Assembly: GCA_013376995.1 (NCBI GenBank)
Contig: JACAAZ010000023.1
Span: 1 to 64,000 of the forward strand
Reading direction: 5' to 3'
Source: Bacteroidota bacterium
GTDB taxonomy: Bacteria; Bacteroidota; Bacteroidia; Bacteroidales; UBA4417
Length of the DNA stretch: 64,000 bases
This document shows, piece after piece, positions 46,361 through 55,400 of the stretch (its first letter is position 1; every line of letters starts with the position of its first letter). The notes under the pieces are model-generated. The model did no database searches, was not told the origin of the DNA, and saw nothing but the letters and a program-made list of their open reading frames with translations. The translations under genes were made by a program, and so were the position numbers.

Positions 46361-47962
46361 TCAGGAAGGTAAAAGATCCTTGGTTTTCTTTTCTGAAGGC
46401 GTGAATATTCCAATCACACCCTTTAACCCTAAGCTCATCACAATATTGAAGAAAAAAGCCAGGAATGCAAAAAGCAGCAGTGATCCGGCTAGAGCAGCAA
46501 GAATCATGTAAAGATTAAACTCGCCATTGAAATAAACAGAGCGCCTTAGCATACCTTTCAGACCGGCCATTCCCATGAAAGCCCCCATGCCGATTCCACC
46601 CAGCAGGTGCGCCCAGAAGTGGAAGTTGGCCAGTTTCTGGCTATACAACTTTGCGCCATTAGTTAGAATCGGAAACAAAAAGTATATGGCAGAATATAAG
46701 GTCATCGTCAAACCCACCAGGATAGCGACATGAACATGTGGCCCTACAATCCACTGGGTATTGTGCAGGATCCGGTTCAGTCCAAGGTCAGCCTGCATGA
46801 TCCCGGCAGGGACTGCCAATGCAAAACCGGTCAGTCCACCAAGTAAAAACTTGAGTGGATTGCTCATCTGCAACGGACGAGCCTGCCATAAAGTTGCGAG
46901 AGTAATGAAAAATGCAAGTCCCTGGGTGATAAGTTCAAATGCAGTGAGCATTTCACCAGAGAATATCTTCAGGAATGCCGGTTGTGCCTGGTCCGACATC
47001 AGGTGATGGGACCAAACAAACCATGAAACGATCATTTCGACTAGCAAAGCAGCCCTGGCCCATTTCTCCATGAAAATTTTCTTCCCTGTGATAAGGCTGG
47101 CCAATAGATACCATGTGCCCGCTACAAAGATCAGGACAAGCCCGTCAGCAATGAGATCGAGCCCCCACCAGAACCAGTTCTTGTAAAGCAAGGCATCAAC
47201 AGCCGAGTGTTTGAGATCATGACCAAGCAAAGCAGCAACCATATAAACCAGGATCAGGACCCCAGTAAAAGTGATAATACCGGCATTGAGCATGGTATCA
47301 ACGGTTCCCCTGGCAATGGCAGCCACTGGCGTGGAAACAACATTAGTCCCATCAGCATTTTTAAGTCGTCTGAAACCAAGTGCAGAAGCCAGGACACCTT
47401 TTATCTGTTTTTCAGATCCTTCAGGAGTATACGCAATGGTTTTGAAAATATTGAGGACGAAGAACAATGTCCCTACCATTACAAGAGCAATTCCCAGGAC
47501 AAAGAATATCCCCCCAACCACGCTGAATTGAGTAAAATCTGCCGGTAAGGGCCAGTATAGTGTATAAAGTGGTGAATAATGCGACAGGAACCCGGCAAAC
47601 CAAAATGTAAAGGTTCCAATGGCAACAAGCCACAAAGTCCAGTTTGCCAGTTTGATACTCCAGAGCGGTTTCTTCATAAGGAAAGGAACCAGGAACAGGA
47701 ATGCCCCGAAAACGATGGAATAGGAGGATCCGAATATTCCTACCAGCGGATGGGCAGTCATGATCGCAAAGAACTGTTTGTCATCCATCAAGGCTCCTGG
47801 AGCAGCAAGATGGATCCGCATTAGCATGCCTTCTACAACCGCAAACAGGTAGTAAAACAACCCAACCACCACGAAACGGAGTGTAAGTTTTTGCATGGGA
47901 GTTAAATTCACAGGTTTGAACAGGCCCTGTTCTCCATTCATAAAAGTATTGATGAAGCTCAT
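46361..47962 (-). CDS. Haem-copper oxidase-family catalytic subunit, NO-reductase-like
   Basis: A 533-residue membrane protein with about 12-14 segments. Low-spin haem ligands are His71 (TAHPLVGIFG) and one of His409/His411 in GPHVHVAIL, and the high-spin haem ligand is the other. His319-His320 (WSHHLMSDQ) supply two ligands of the second metal. Where oxidases have the third ligand (GHPEVY) this protein has NWFWWGLDLIADG, with Asp269 in the His place and no cross-linked Tyr. That pattern fits a nitric-oxide-reductase-type member rather than an oxygen-reducing one. It follows the subunit II gene by 25 bases, under an Rrf2 regulator. The substrate is an inference. Confidence 0.8.
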   Translation of the reverse strand: MSFINTFMNGEQGLFKPVNLTPMQKLTLRFVVVGLFYYLFAVVEGMLMRIHLAAPGALMDDKQFFAIMTAHPLVGIFGSSYSIVFGAFLFLVPFLMKKPLWSIKLANWTLWLVAIGTFTFWFAGFLSHYSPLYTLYWPLPADFTQFSVVGGIFFVLGIALVMVGTLFFVLNIFKTIAYTPEGSEKQIKGVLASALGFRRLKNADGTNVVSTPVAAIARGTVDTMLNAGIITFTGVLILVYMVAALLGHDLKHSAVDALLYKNWFWWGLDLIADGLVLIFVAGTWYLLASLITGKKIFMEKWARAALLVEMIVSWFVWSHHLMSDQAQPAFLKIFSGEMLTAFELITQGLAFFITLATLWQARPLQMSNPLKFLLGGLTGFALAVPAGIMQADLGLNRILHNTQWIVGPHVHVAILVGLTMTLYSAIYFLFPILTNGAKLYSQKLANFHFWAHLLGGIGMGAFMGMAGLKGMLRRSVYFNGEFNLYMILAALAGSLLLFAFLAFFFNIVMSLGLKGVIGIFTPSEKKTKDLLPS

Positions 47963-47987
47963 ATCTTTATAGTTATTAGTTTGTGAA

Positions 47988-48533
47988 TCATTTAACTACC
48001 ACAACATCCTTAAGTATCATGTTGGAACCTTTCCAGCCTGAATACTCTGTTGAGCGGATCGTATATACCTGGGGTTTGTCGAATTTCCAGAGAATATCAT
48101 TCATATGCCCGGGAATAACCTGCATCTGGAATAACATGGAATTATCCTGCCTAAAAAGCCCAAAGCCATAGGTGAGATCTTCAGAAGTGACCTTGAACAG
48201 AACCATGTCATTCTGATCGATCTTTAAGGTATCAGCAGGTAATTTGTATTGATGGTCCTTAATGCTGATCTCAAAGAGCTTATCGTGTGCAATTTTATCC
48301 CTGTTGAGGTCTATCGGTTTCCAGGGAATAGTTTCGTGGGTTACGATATGCAGGCTGACTCCCAGTACAACCAGGAAACCCACAAATGAATAAAACAATG
48401 CAGGTTTGATGCCTTCGCTCTTCCCCTTCCGGGTGATCTGGTAGCCAAACCAGCCCATAAGCAGCAAAATGACAATCACATACAGCGTGTATGCAATCGT
48501 TTGCCCTGCCAATACAGTAGTTGTGTCAATCAT
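47988..48533 (-). CDS. Subunit II-like protein lacking the CuA site
   Basis: A 181-residue protein with two N-terminal membrane segments (about 10-28 and 44-63) and a periplasmic cupredoxin domain. It aligns with ba3-type subunit II from TSEDLTYGFGLF (oxidases: VIHGFHV) to TIRSTEYSGWKGSNM (oxidases: ICNQYCGLGHQNM). Both CuA cysteines are Ser and both His ligands are Tyr or Gly; only the Met remains. It therefore cannot hold a normal CuA centre, and electrons must reach subunit I by another route, perhaps from quinol. It opens the two-gene operon and has an unusually strong ribosome-binding site. Confidence 0.82.
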   Translation of the reverse strand: MIDTTTVLAGQTIAYTLYVIVILLLMGWFGYQITRKGKSEGIKPALFYSFVGFLVVLGVSLHIVTHETIPWKPIDLNRDKIAHDKLFEISIKDHQYKLPADTLKIDQNDMVLFKVTSEDLTYGFGLFRQDNSMLFQMQVIPGHMNDILWKFDKPQVYTIRSTEYSGWKGSNMILKDVVVVK

Positions 48534-48537
48534 GATT

Positions 48538-48543
48538 CCTCCT
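48538..48543 (-). promoter_or_regulatory. Consensus Shine-Dalgarno of the subunit II gene
   Basis: On the minus strand AAAAAAGGAGG stands four bases before the ATG at 48533. Bacteroidota genes rarely have a perfect AGGAGG, so this fixes the start and suggests strong or transferred expression signals. The 61-base gap to the Rrf2 stop is AT-rich and may hold a separate promoter. Confidence 0.75.
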
Positions 48544-48594
48544 TTTTTAATTAAGATTATTATACCTTTTTATAGCATTTTATCATAAAAAAAA

Positions 48595-49005
48595 CTAGCC
48601 GGCAGATACTTGCCTTTTCAGATCTGCCAGGCTTGTGGTTGTGAGCATTTTAACCTGGGCTATGTAGTTCTCAGTCCAAAGATTATGAATTGCACATGGT
48701 GAATCCAGGGCACATTCCTTAAATCCAAAAATGCATTTGGGAGCCCAGTCAACTCCTTCTGAGAAATTAATAATATCAGCAAGGAAAATGGACTTAATAT
48801 CCCTAACAAATGAAAATCCTCCATTTCTCCCCCTGCTACTACTGATGAAACCACCTTTTGAAAGATCTGTCAACATCCGCTGAAGGTATTTCTTAGGGAT
48901 TTTAAGTTCAGCATATAATAACTCGGCAGAACAAATAACATCGTCATGCAAAGCCATGTAGCTAAGGATCCTTAAGGCATATTCAGTAGTTCTGTTGAAG
49001 TTCAT
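48595..49005 (-). CDS. Rrf2-family regulator with three Fe-S-type cysteines
   Basis: A 136-residue Rrf2 regulator. The winged helix-turn-helix is residues 1-75: TTEYALRILSYMALH, PKKYLQRMLTDLSKGGFI, and the wing SSRGRNGGF. It has C91-x6-C98-x5-C104 (KCIFGFKECALDSPC), the cysteines that hold an iron-sulphur cluster in NsrR and IscR relatives. It lies just upstream of the haem-copper pair in the same direction, so control of that operon in response to NO or oxygen is likely. Which signal it senses cannot be told from the sequence. Confidence 0.88.
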   Translation of the reverse strand: MNFNRTTEYALRILSYMALHDDVICSAELLYAELKIPKKYLQRMLTDLSKGGFISSSRGRNGGFSFVRDIKSIFLADIINFSEGVDWAPKCIFGFKECALDSPCAIHNLWTENYIAQVKMLTTTSLADLKRQVSAG

Positions 49006-49108
49006 TAAAAGTCTACCTTCTTGTAGTATTTAGCAAAATTAGAATAATTTTTAAAAAAGAGTTCATCAAGGATTATTTTTTTTGAAAAGAAGAAATCTTT
49101 CTATGAAA

Positions 49109-49807
49109 TCAGGTCTGAAAGCATATTACTCCACCGCCATCCACCAAAGGGCCATCATAGAGTTCTAAAATCTGGAATCCTTTACCATTGGCAAATGACT
49201 TAAAGGCCTCTCCTTCTTCATAGTGTTTAAACGAACCTGAGATCAGGATTGAATCTCTCAGTATCCCGCAGCATCCCCCGATGAATCCATGAGGAAAGCC
49301 ATTGAGCTCAATTCCTGTCGGTGAAACATACAATACCTGAAAACCCAGGTTGACCAATACCTTTTCAATGCCCTTATCAGAGGTTATAAAATTTCCATTG
49401 CCAAGGTCGAGGAGATTGCACCTGGTGTAGCCCTGGGCAACTTGAATGAATGATTTGCCTTCAGCAAGCGTTTTGATAAGTGGATCTGTTATTTCATGGT
49501 TATGGATGATATAATTTTCAGCTACCACTGCATTATAATGAGCAGTATCAGGATAAGCCATCCCAACATCTCCGTTTCCGAATTTTGGTGTTACCTTATG
49601 CCTGGCAAGCTTGCTGATAATTCCGTTAGGGGTATTCGGTGCAGCAATCAAACCCTCTGGCGTTTCGCAGAAAAACACATCGGGATGCCCTGAAATTGAT
49701 TCATAAGTGATGCCCGAGGAGGAAAAACAAATCAAATCACCAAGTGAAGAAAGCCTGTTTTTTGCTTCTGCAGGTAAACGGTCGTTGATTATGATCAAAT
49801 TTTTCAT
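49109..49807 (-). CDS. Probable GME-fold protein (DUF6873-like)
   Basis: A 232-residue soluble protein. It resembles guanidine-group-modifying-enzyme-fold proteins: KFGNGDVGMAYPDT (about 75-88), HNHEITDPL, and HGFIGGCCGILRD with His173 and Cys179/Cys180, the sort of His-Cys arrangement used for catalysis in that fold. I assign it to the DUF6873-like group from memory, with moderate confidence. The reaction is unknown. It follows the radical SAM gene by 13 bases on the same strand, so the two may work together. Confidence 0.55.
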   Translation of the reverse strand: MKNLIIINDRLPAEAKNRLSSLGDLICFSSSGITYESISGHPDVFFCETPEGLIAAPNTPNGIISKLARHKVTPKFGNGDVGMAYPDTAHYNAVVAENYIIHNHEITDPLIKTLAEGKSFIQVAQGYTRCNLLDLGNGNFITSDKGIEKVLVNLGFQVLYVSPTGIELNGFPHGFIGGCCGILRDSILISGSFKHYEEGEAFKSFANGKGFQILELYDGPLVDGGGVICFQT

Positions 49808-49820
49808 AACATTCTAAAAA

Positions 49821-50879
49821 TTAGATCAATTCAACCAAGGCTTTAAACTTTCGTCCAGCTAGCATCGAATTCTCCCTGAATTTCACCTCTTTAAAAGCTC
49901 CTGATAACATGGCTTTGTTGGATCCTTTATGCCCGACAGCCGCATTAACCTGGCCGGGTGGGACTTCTACGATTAGCCTTTTCTCACGATGATTTCCCGG
50001 CACCGCATTTACTTGCTTCAAAGCCTCACAGGCATTCACCTCTTCCTTTAAAATTGTTGCAAGTTCTTCCTCCCAGAGTGAACTCAATACCAGCTCACCA
50101 AAAGATACATGGAAAGGCCCGGCAACAAGGCTTTCACCATTCAGCAATCCCTCGGATGGATGCAATCCCATTCGCAGGATACGCACATTGCCGGCTTCAA
50201 ATATTTTAACGACTTCCTTTGTCCATTCAACCGCCTCCGGCAAGGTTAACACCTGGTATCCTCCGGAATTATAAAGTGCTTCCAGCGCTGTATCCTTTAT
50301 CACAAGCGTCGGATAGATCCTTGTATTACTGGCACCCAGGCTGACAATCATCCTTGCAGTCGCAAGGCATTTTTCCAGGCTGTCACCTGGCAAGCCAATC
50401 ATCATCTGCAATCCCAATTCAAAACCTGATTCCAGGATAAGCCGGGAAGCATTTATTACATCCATTGAAGTATGTCCCCTGCCAGATTTAATCAGCACTT
50501 CATCGTCCAGGGATTGGGCACCTAATTCAATGGTTCTGACACCATAGCGCTTCAGAAGCTTCAACGTTGAATTATCAATGTAATCAGGCCGTGTAGACAA
50601 ACGGATGCTTCTTACAACACCTTTGTTGATAAAGTCTTGGGCTAAGCTGAGGTAGTTTTCCTGCAATCCTGTGTCTATCCCGGTAAAATTACCCCCGAAA
50701 AATCCAATTTCCACTTCACTCCCTTTAGCGATTGTAGCCAACCTGCTTTCAATGATTGAAACAACCTCCTCATTAGCAGGCTGGCACATAGTCCCGGAGA
50801 TTTTCCGCTGGTTGCAGAAAACACATTGGTTTGGGCAGGCCAGTTCAGGTATGAATATCGGTATGGTAAAATGTCGCAC
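49821..50879 (-). CDS. Radical SAM protein, Elp3/coproporphyrinogen-type
   Basis: A 352-residue radical SAM enzyme. The cluster motif is C15-PNQ-C19-VF-C22 (CxxxCxxC), followed by GFFGGNFTGI, the SAM-binding GGE-like loop, and RLSTRPDYI and LGAQSLDDEVL, as in Elp3/MiaB-like proteins. The C-terminal part (about 230-352) is an unrecognised domain. Substrate is unknown. It is paired with the GME-fold-like gene. An Fe-S cluster and reductive SAM cleavage are expected from the family. Confidence 0.85.
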   Translation of the reverse strand: MRHFTIPIFIPELACPNQCVFCNQRKISGTMCQPANEEVVSIIESRLATIAKGSEVEIGFFGGNFTGIDTGLQENYLSLAQDFINKGVVRSIRLSTRPDYIDNSTLKLLKRYGVRTIELGAQSLDDEVLIKSGRGHTSMDVINASRLILESGFELGLQMMIGLPGDSLEKCLATARMIVSLGASNTRIYPTLVIKDTALEALYNSGGYQVLTLPEAVEWTKEVVKIFEAGNVRILRMGLHPSEGLLNGESLVAGPFHVSFGELVLSSLWEEELATILKEEVNACEALKQVNAVPGNHREKRLIVEVPPGQVNAAVGHKGSNKAMLSGAFKEVKFRENSMLAGRKFKALVELI

Positions 50880-50993
50880 TTTGCAAAACTACTAAAGAAA
50901 TGAGAGCTGATTTTCTTAAGATGATACCATTCTCCCCCTTTGGAAACATGAAAATAAACTAGCCGACAATACTGAATCCAGGACACAAAAAAA

Positions 50994-51014
50994 CCGGGGA
51001 GAGATTGGCCCCGG
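50994..51014 (-). terminator. Terminator of the 35-residue protein gene
   Basis: CCGGGG (50994-50999) pairs with CCCCGG (51009-51014). On the minus strand the hairpin is followed by a run of seven U. It lies 33 bases after the small gene's stop. Confidence 0.85.
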
Positions 51015-51047
51015 CTGCAAGTAGTAATGAAAGCTACACAATAGAAA

Positions 51048-51155
51048 TCAGCCTTTTGAGGCTTTTTTCTCTTTCTTTTCGGCCCTTTTTTCCTTCAGGG
51101 ACTTAGCAGGCTTTTTCTTTTCCTCTTTTTTCTCTTTATCCATCGACTTTCCCAT
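51048..51155 (-). CDS. 35-residue lysine-rich protein
   Basis: A very short gene encoding 35 residues beginning MGKSMDKEKK and ending KKASKG. Over 40 percent are Lys and nearly a fifth are Glu; it has no Cys or aromatic residues. A rho-independent terminator follows 33 bases after the stop, which supports its being a real transcript. Such basic mini-proteins could bind nucleic acid or ribosomes, but this is only a guess; no family is recognised. It lies between the radical SAM gene and a repeat tract, with no operon partner. Confidence 0.65.
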   Translation of the reverse strand: MGKSMDKEKKEEKKKPAKSLKEKRAEKKEKKASKG

Positions 51156-51230
51156 GGCACAAGTATTTAGAATTTCAGAGAACTAAAGTACGATAGATTT
51201 TTAATTGGTGCAAGTTTTTGTTGAGTGAAA

Positions 51231-51573
51231 AGCTGGGAGTCGGAAGGCCGAAGTCCGAAGTCCGAAGCTGGGAGACTGAAGTCAGGAGTCCGAAGTCCGA
51301 AGCCGGAAGATAGAAGCTGGAAGACATAAGTTTGGAGACCGAAGTCCGAAGTCGGAAGGCCGAAGTCCGAAGTCAGAAGCTGGGAGACTGAAGTCAGGCG
51401 TCCGAAGTCCGAAGCCGGAAGATAGAAGCTGGAAGACATAAGTTTGGAGACCGAAGTCCGAAGTCGGAAGGCCGAAGTCCGAAGCTGGAAGACAGAAGTC
51501 CGAAGCCGGAAGACAGAAGTTGGGAGACTGAAGTCAGGAGACCGAAGCCAGGAGACTGAAATCGGGTGACAGA
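51231..51573. repeat. 49-unit heptamer tract with a 112-bp internal duplication
   Basis: All 343 bases fit one 7-nt register. Most units match AG-N-N-N-G-A or AG-N-N-N-G-G (AGTCCGA, AGCTGGA, AGACTGA, AGCCGGA, AGATAGA). Units 6-21 (51266-51377) recur as units 22-37 (51378-51489) with only a few differences, so a 16-unit block has been duplicated. Apparent open frames on the minus strand are repeat artefacts. Confidence 0.92.
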
Positions 51574-51625
51574 AACAGAACGATGGAATTAAGAAGTCTT
51601 AGATCTGGTAATGATTTTCAGGAGT

Positions 51626-51979
51626 TCAATTGATTTTGTCTTTAAAAGATACCATCATATTCATGAGATTAAATGCAAACTCATAGTGGACATTGAAGTC
51701 TGCGTCCGAAATATACTCTCTGCGCTTAGCCTTATACAAGCAGGTAACTACCTCAGCAAGGGAGCGTATTGAGTAGCCCATAAACTTTCTGTATTCAGCA
51801 TTGGATTGACCTATAGCCCCTTCCGAAATATTTAAAGCTATCGAATCTGCTGCTCTTCTTATTTGAGAAGTAAGATTATAGATTTCTATTGGCGGAAATT
51901 TGTTAGAAAGAATATGTATACTCTCACCATAATCCATGGCCTTCTGCCAAATGACTAACTTTTCAAACTTAAATTTCAT
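51626..51979 (-). CDS. Four-helix-bundle protein (S23 / Avd-like family)
   Basis: A 117-residue protein of the four-helix-bundle family that includes 23S rRNA intervening-sequence proteins and the Avd accessory protein of diversity-generating retroelements. Marks are FEKLVIWQKAMDYGESIH, the R-R-A-A-D-S-I-A-L-N-I-S-E-G core in helix 2 (about 41-55), and EYRKFMGYSIRSLAEV. Family members bind nucleic acid. No reverse transcriptase is in the window, so a retroelement role is not supported here. The gene is flanked by a purine-rich heptamer tract (51231-51573) and a pyrimidine-rich one (52201-52318). Confidence 0.9.
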   Translation of the reverse strand: MKFKFEKLVIWQKAMDYGESIHILSNKFPPIEIYNLTSQIRRAADSIALNISEGAIGQSNAEYRKFMGYSIRSLAEVVTCLYKAKRREYISDADFNVHYEFAFNLMNMMVSFKDKIN

Positions 51980-52200
51980 ATTAGTTTGTTTTTGAATAGG
52001 TTAATACTAAAATAATCAAGAAAAGATATAGAAGAATCTCTTATTTATCTAATTGCTTTTTAATACTTTACTTTCTTTTGGGGACCGTGAAATTTTATTC
52101 TTCAGCTTCAAATATTTGCTCAGGTACAAAATTAAACTTAAGTACATTTAGATGCAAATCATTCCAATTTGCCATTAATACATTGATCATTTTTACTAAC

Positions 52201-52318
52201 TCCTGGTCCTCTGACTTCTATCTCCCGGCTCATAAAATCCATCTTCAGGTTTCCAGCTAACGACTTCCGGCCCCTGACACCGACTTCCGGCTTCTGACTT
52301 CCAGCTTCATCTCCTGAC
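52201..52318. repeat. Pyrimidine-rich heptamer tract upstream of ileS
   Basis: Seventeen units of the CTTCCGG / CTTCTGA kind, with one 6-nt unit at 52278-52283. The units are the complement of those at 51231-51573, so the two tracts face each other across the four-helix-bundle gene. The rest of the gap 51980-52413 holds nothing else that I recognise except the ileS promoter region. Confidence 0.8.
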
Positions 52319-52370
52319 TGAAAATCAACTCATAAGATAAGGTCCACACAATCGGTATTATTTTTTTGCT

Positions 52371-52378
52371 TAACTTTG
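52371..52378 (+). promoter_or_regulatory. Candidate -7 box upstream of ileS
   Basis: TAACTTTG fits TANNTTTG, 35 bases before the chosen start. No clear -33 TTTG at the expected distance. Confidence 0.35.
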
Positions 52379-52413
52379 CACACTTTTTTAGAATCAGTTC
52401 AATACACTTGGAA

Positions 52414-55400
52414 ATGGGCAAGAAATATCCTGAATATAAACAACTTAGCCTTACTCGGATCGGCGATGAAGTACTGAAGTTCTGGACAGACAATCACATC
52501 TTTGAACAGAGCCTTAAGAACCGTCAGCACCATGCCCCATTTGTCTTTTATGAAGGCCCTCCTTCAGCAAATGGCATCCCGGGCATACACCATGTCATGG
52601 CTCGCGCCATTAAGGATATTTTCTGCCGTTATAAAACACTTAAGGGTTTTTATGTCGAACGTAAAGCCGGTTGGGATACTCATGGATTACCAATCGAAAT
52701 TGCTGTTGAAAAAACCCTGGGTATCACAAAGGAAGATATAGGCAAGAAAATCAGCGTCGACGATTACAACAAAGCCTGTCGTAAGGAGGTAATGAAATAT
52801 AAAGACCTCTGGGATGAGCTAACACTTAAGATCGGCTACTGGGTTGACCTTAAGAACCCTTACATAACTTTCGATAACACTTACATCGAAACCTGCTGGT
52901 ACCTGCTCGCTCAACTTTATAAGAAAGGCCTGCTTTACAAAGGATATACCATTCAGCCATATTCACCTGCTGCCGGAACAGGCCTAAGCACACACGAACT
53001 TAACCAGCCTGGTTGCTACCGCGATGTTAAGGACAACACTGTCGTTGCCCAATTCAAGGTCAGGATGGATACAGGCCATGCCCTCATACCTGTGCTTGCA
53101 GGTGATGAAAATGAAGACGCTTTTATCCTTGCATGGACAACCACACCCTGGACTTTGCCTTCAAATACTGCACTGGCTGTAGGAAAAGACATTGACTATG
53201 TCCTTGTTAAAACATTCAACCCATATACTTCAATACCTGTCCGGTTAGTCCTGGCCAAACCATTGTTCGACAAGTACTTCCCTGAGAAGAATGCTGAACT
53301 GAAATTTGAAGAATACGAACCCGGGCAAAAGAATATCCCTTTCAAAGTACTTGCTGAATTTAAAGGATCTGAACTCGCCGGATTAAGGTATGAGCAATTG
53401 CTACCTTATGCCCAACCTGAAACAGGTGATGCATTTGTGGTAGTAACAGGTGATTTCGTTACTACCGAGGATGGAACTGGTATTGTCCATATTGCACCCA
53501 GTTTTGGCGCGGACGACTTCAAGGTTGCAAGGCAATACGGAATTGGTGCCCTTACCCTCGTTGACAAGCAGGGCCGGTTCACAGAACAGATGGGTGAATT
53601 TGCCGGACGGTACGTGAAATCGGAATACATGACCGATGACGATCCGCTCCGGAATGAAAATGTTGACATCGATATTATTGTAAAGCTCAAGAAGGAGAAT
53701 CGTGCCTTCAAGACTGAAAAATACGAACACTCCTATCCGCATTGCTGGAGAACTGACAAACCTATCCTTTATTATCCCCTGGATTCCTGGTTTGTAAGAG
53801 CTACTGCCATGAAGGAAAGGATGATGGAACTCAACAAAACCATCAACTGGAAACCGGAATCAACTGGAACCGGCAGGTTCGGCAACTGGCTTGAAAACCT
53901 GAACGACTGGAACCTTTCCCGCTCAAGATATTGGGGCACTCCATTGCCTATATGGGTTAGCGAAGATCGCGAAGAAGAGATCTGCATTGAATCCGTTGAG
54001 CAACTGAAAGCAGAAATTGAAAAGTCGATCGTAGCAGGTTTTATGAAGCAGAATCCCTTTGCAGATTTTGTACCCGGAGATAACTCACACGAGAATTATA
54101 CCAGGTTTGACCTGCACAGGCCTTATGTTGACGATATTTTCCTTGTATCTCCTACCAGAAAGAAAATGACCCGGGAGACTGACCTGATCGATGTTTGGTT
54201 TGATTCAGGTGCTATGCCTTATGCACAGTTCCATTATCCTTTTGAGCGCGGCAATGAACTGAATGATTACTTCCCTGCCGATTTCATTGCTGAAGGAGTT
54301 GACCAGACACGTGGTTGGTTCTATACTCTTCACGCTATCGGTACCCTGGCTTTTAATTCCGTGGCTTTCAAGACAGTTGTTTCCAACGGGCTGGTCCTCG
54401 ATAAGAATGGGAACAAAATGAGCAAGAGGCTGGGCAATGCAGTTGATCCGTTCGAAACTCTTGCCAAATATGGCCCTGATGCTACCCGCTGGTATCTCAT
54501 AACCAATGCACAACCCTGGGATAACCTCAAATTTGATATTGAAGGAATTGCTGAAGTACAGCGCAAGTTTTTCGGGACGCTTCACAATACCTATAGTTTC
54601 TTCTCACTTTACGCCAATATAGATGGATTCAAATACTCCGAGCCGGAAGTTCCTTTTGACCAGCGCCCGGAAATTGATCGTTGGATATTGTCAGAACTTA
54701 ACAGCCTGATCCTTGATGTGGATGATGCTTATGCTGATTATGAGCCAACTAAGGCCGGACGTTTTATAGCCAACTTCGTGGATGCTCACCTGAGCAACTG
54801 GTATGTTCGCCTGTCGCGCCGCCGCTTCTGGAAGGGTGAATATTCTCTGGATAAGATTTCAGCATACCAGACCTTGTATCGCTGCCTGTTAACCCTGGCC
54901 AAGCTATCTTCTCCAATAGCACCTTTCTTCTCAGACAGGCTGTTTATTGATCTGAATACTGCTACCGGTAAGGAAAGTGTGAGCTCTGTTCACCTATCGG
55001 ATTTCCCGGTAGCTGATCAGAATATGATTGATAAGCAACTGGAGGAAAGGATGGAGCTTGCGCAGGAGATCTCCAGTATGGTATTAAGTCTTCGCAAGAA
55101 AACCAACCTGCGGGTGCGTCAACCACTTCAAAAGGTGTTAATCCCTGTATCTTCTTCAGGTTTCAGGGAACAGCTTGAAAAAGTGAGCAACCTGATCACT
55201 TCTGAAGTGAATGTTAAAGAATTGGAGTACCTGTCTGAGTCAAATGGATTCCTGGTTAAGAAAATAAAGGCCAACTTTAAAACGTTAGGACCTCGTTATG
55301 GTAAGCAAATGAAAGATATTGCTGCTGCCATAGCAGGTTTTTCGCAGGAAGACATTAACAGGATTGAGACTGAAGGCACCTATAACTTTACTCTCCAGGG

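Noticed and set aside
51167-51439. A minus-strand frame giving repeats such as SDFGL.
   Set aside because: It is the heptamer tract read through; it has no unique sequence apart from a few end residues.
51626-51979. A diversity-generating retroelement based on the Avd-like protein.
   Set aside because: No reverse transcriptase and no template/variable repeat pair with adenine-specific changes in the window.
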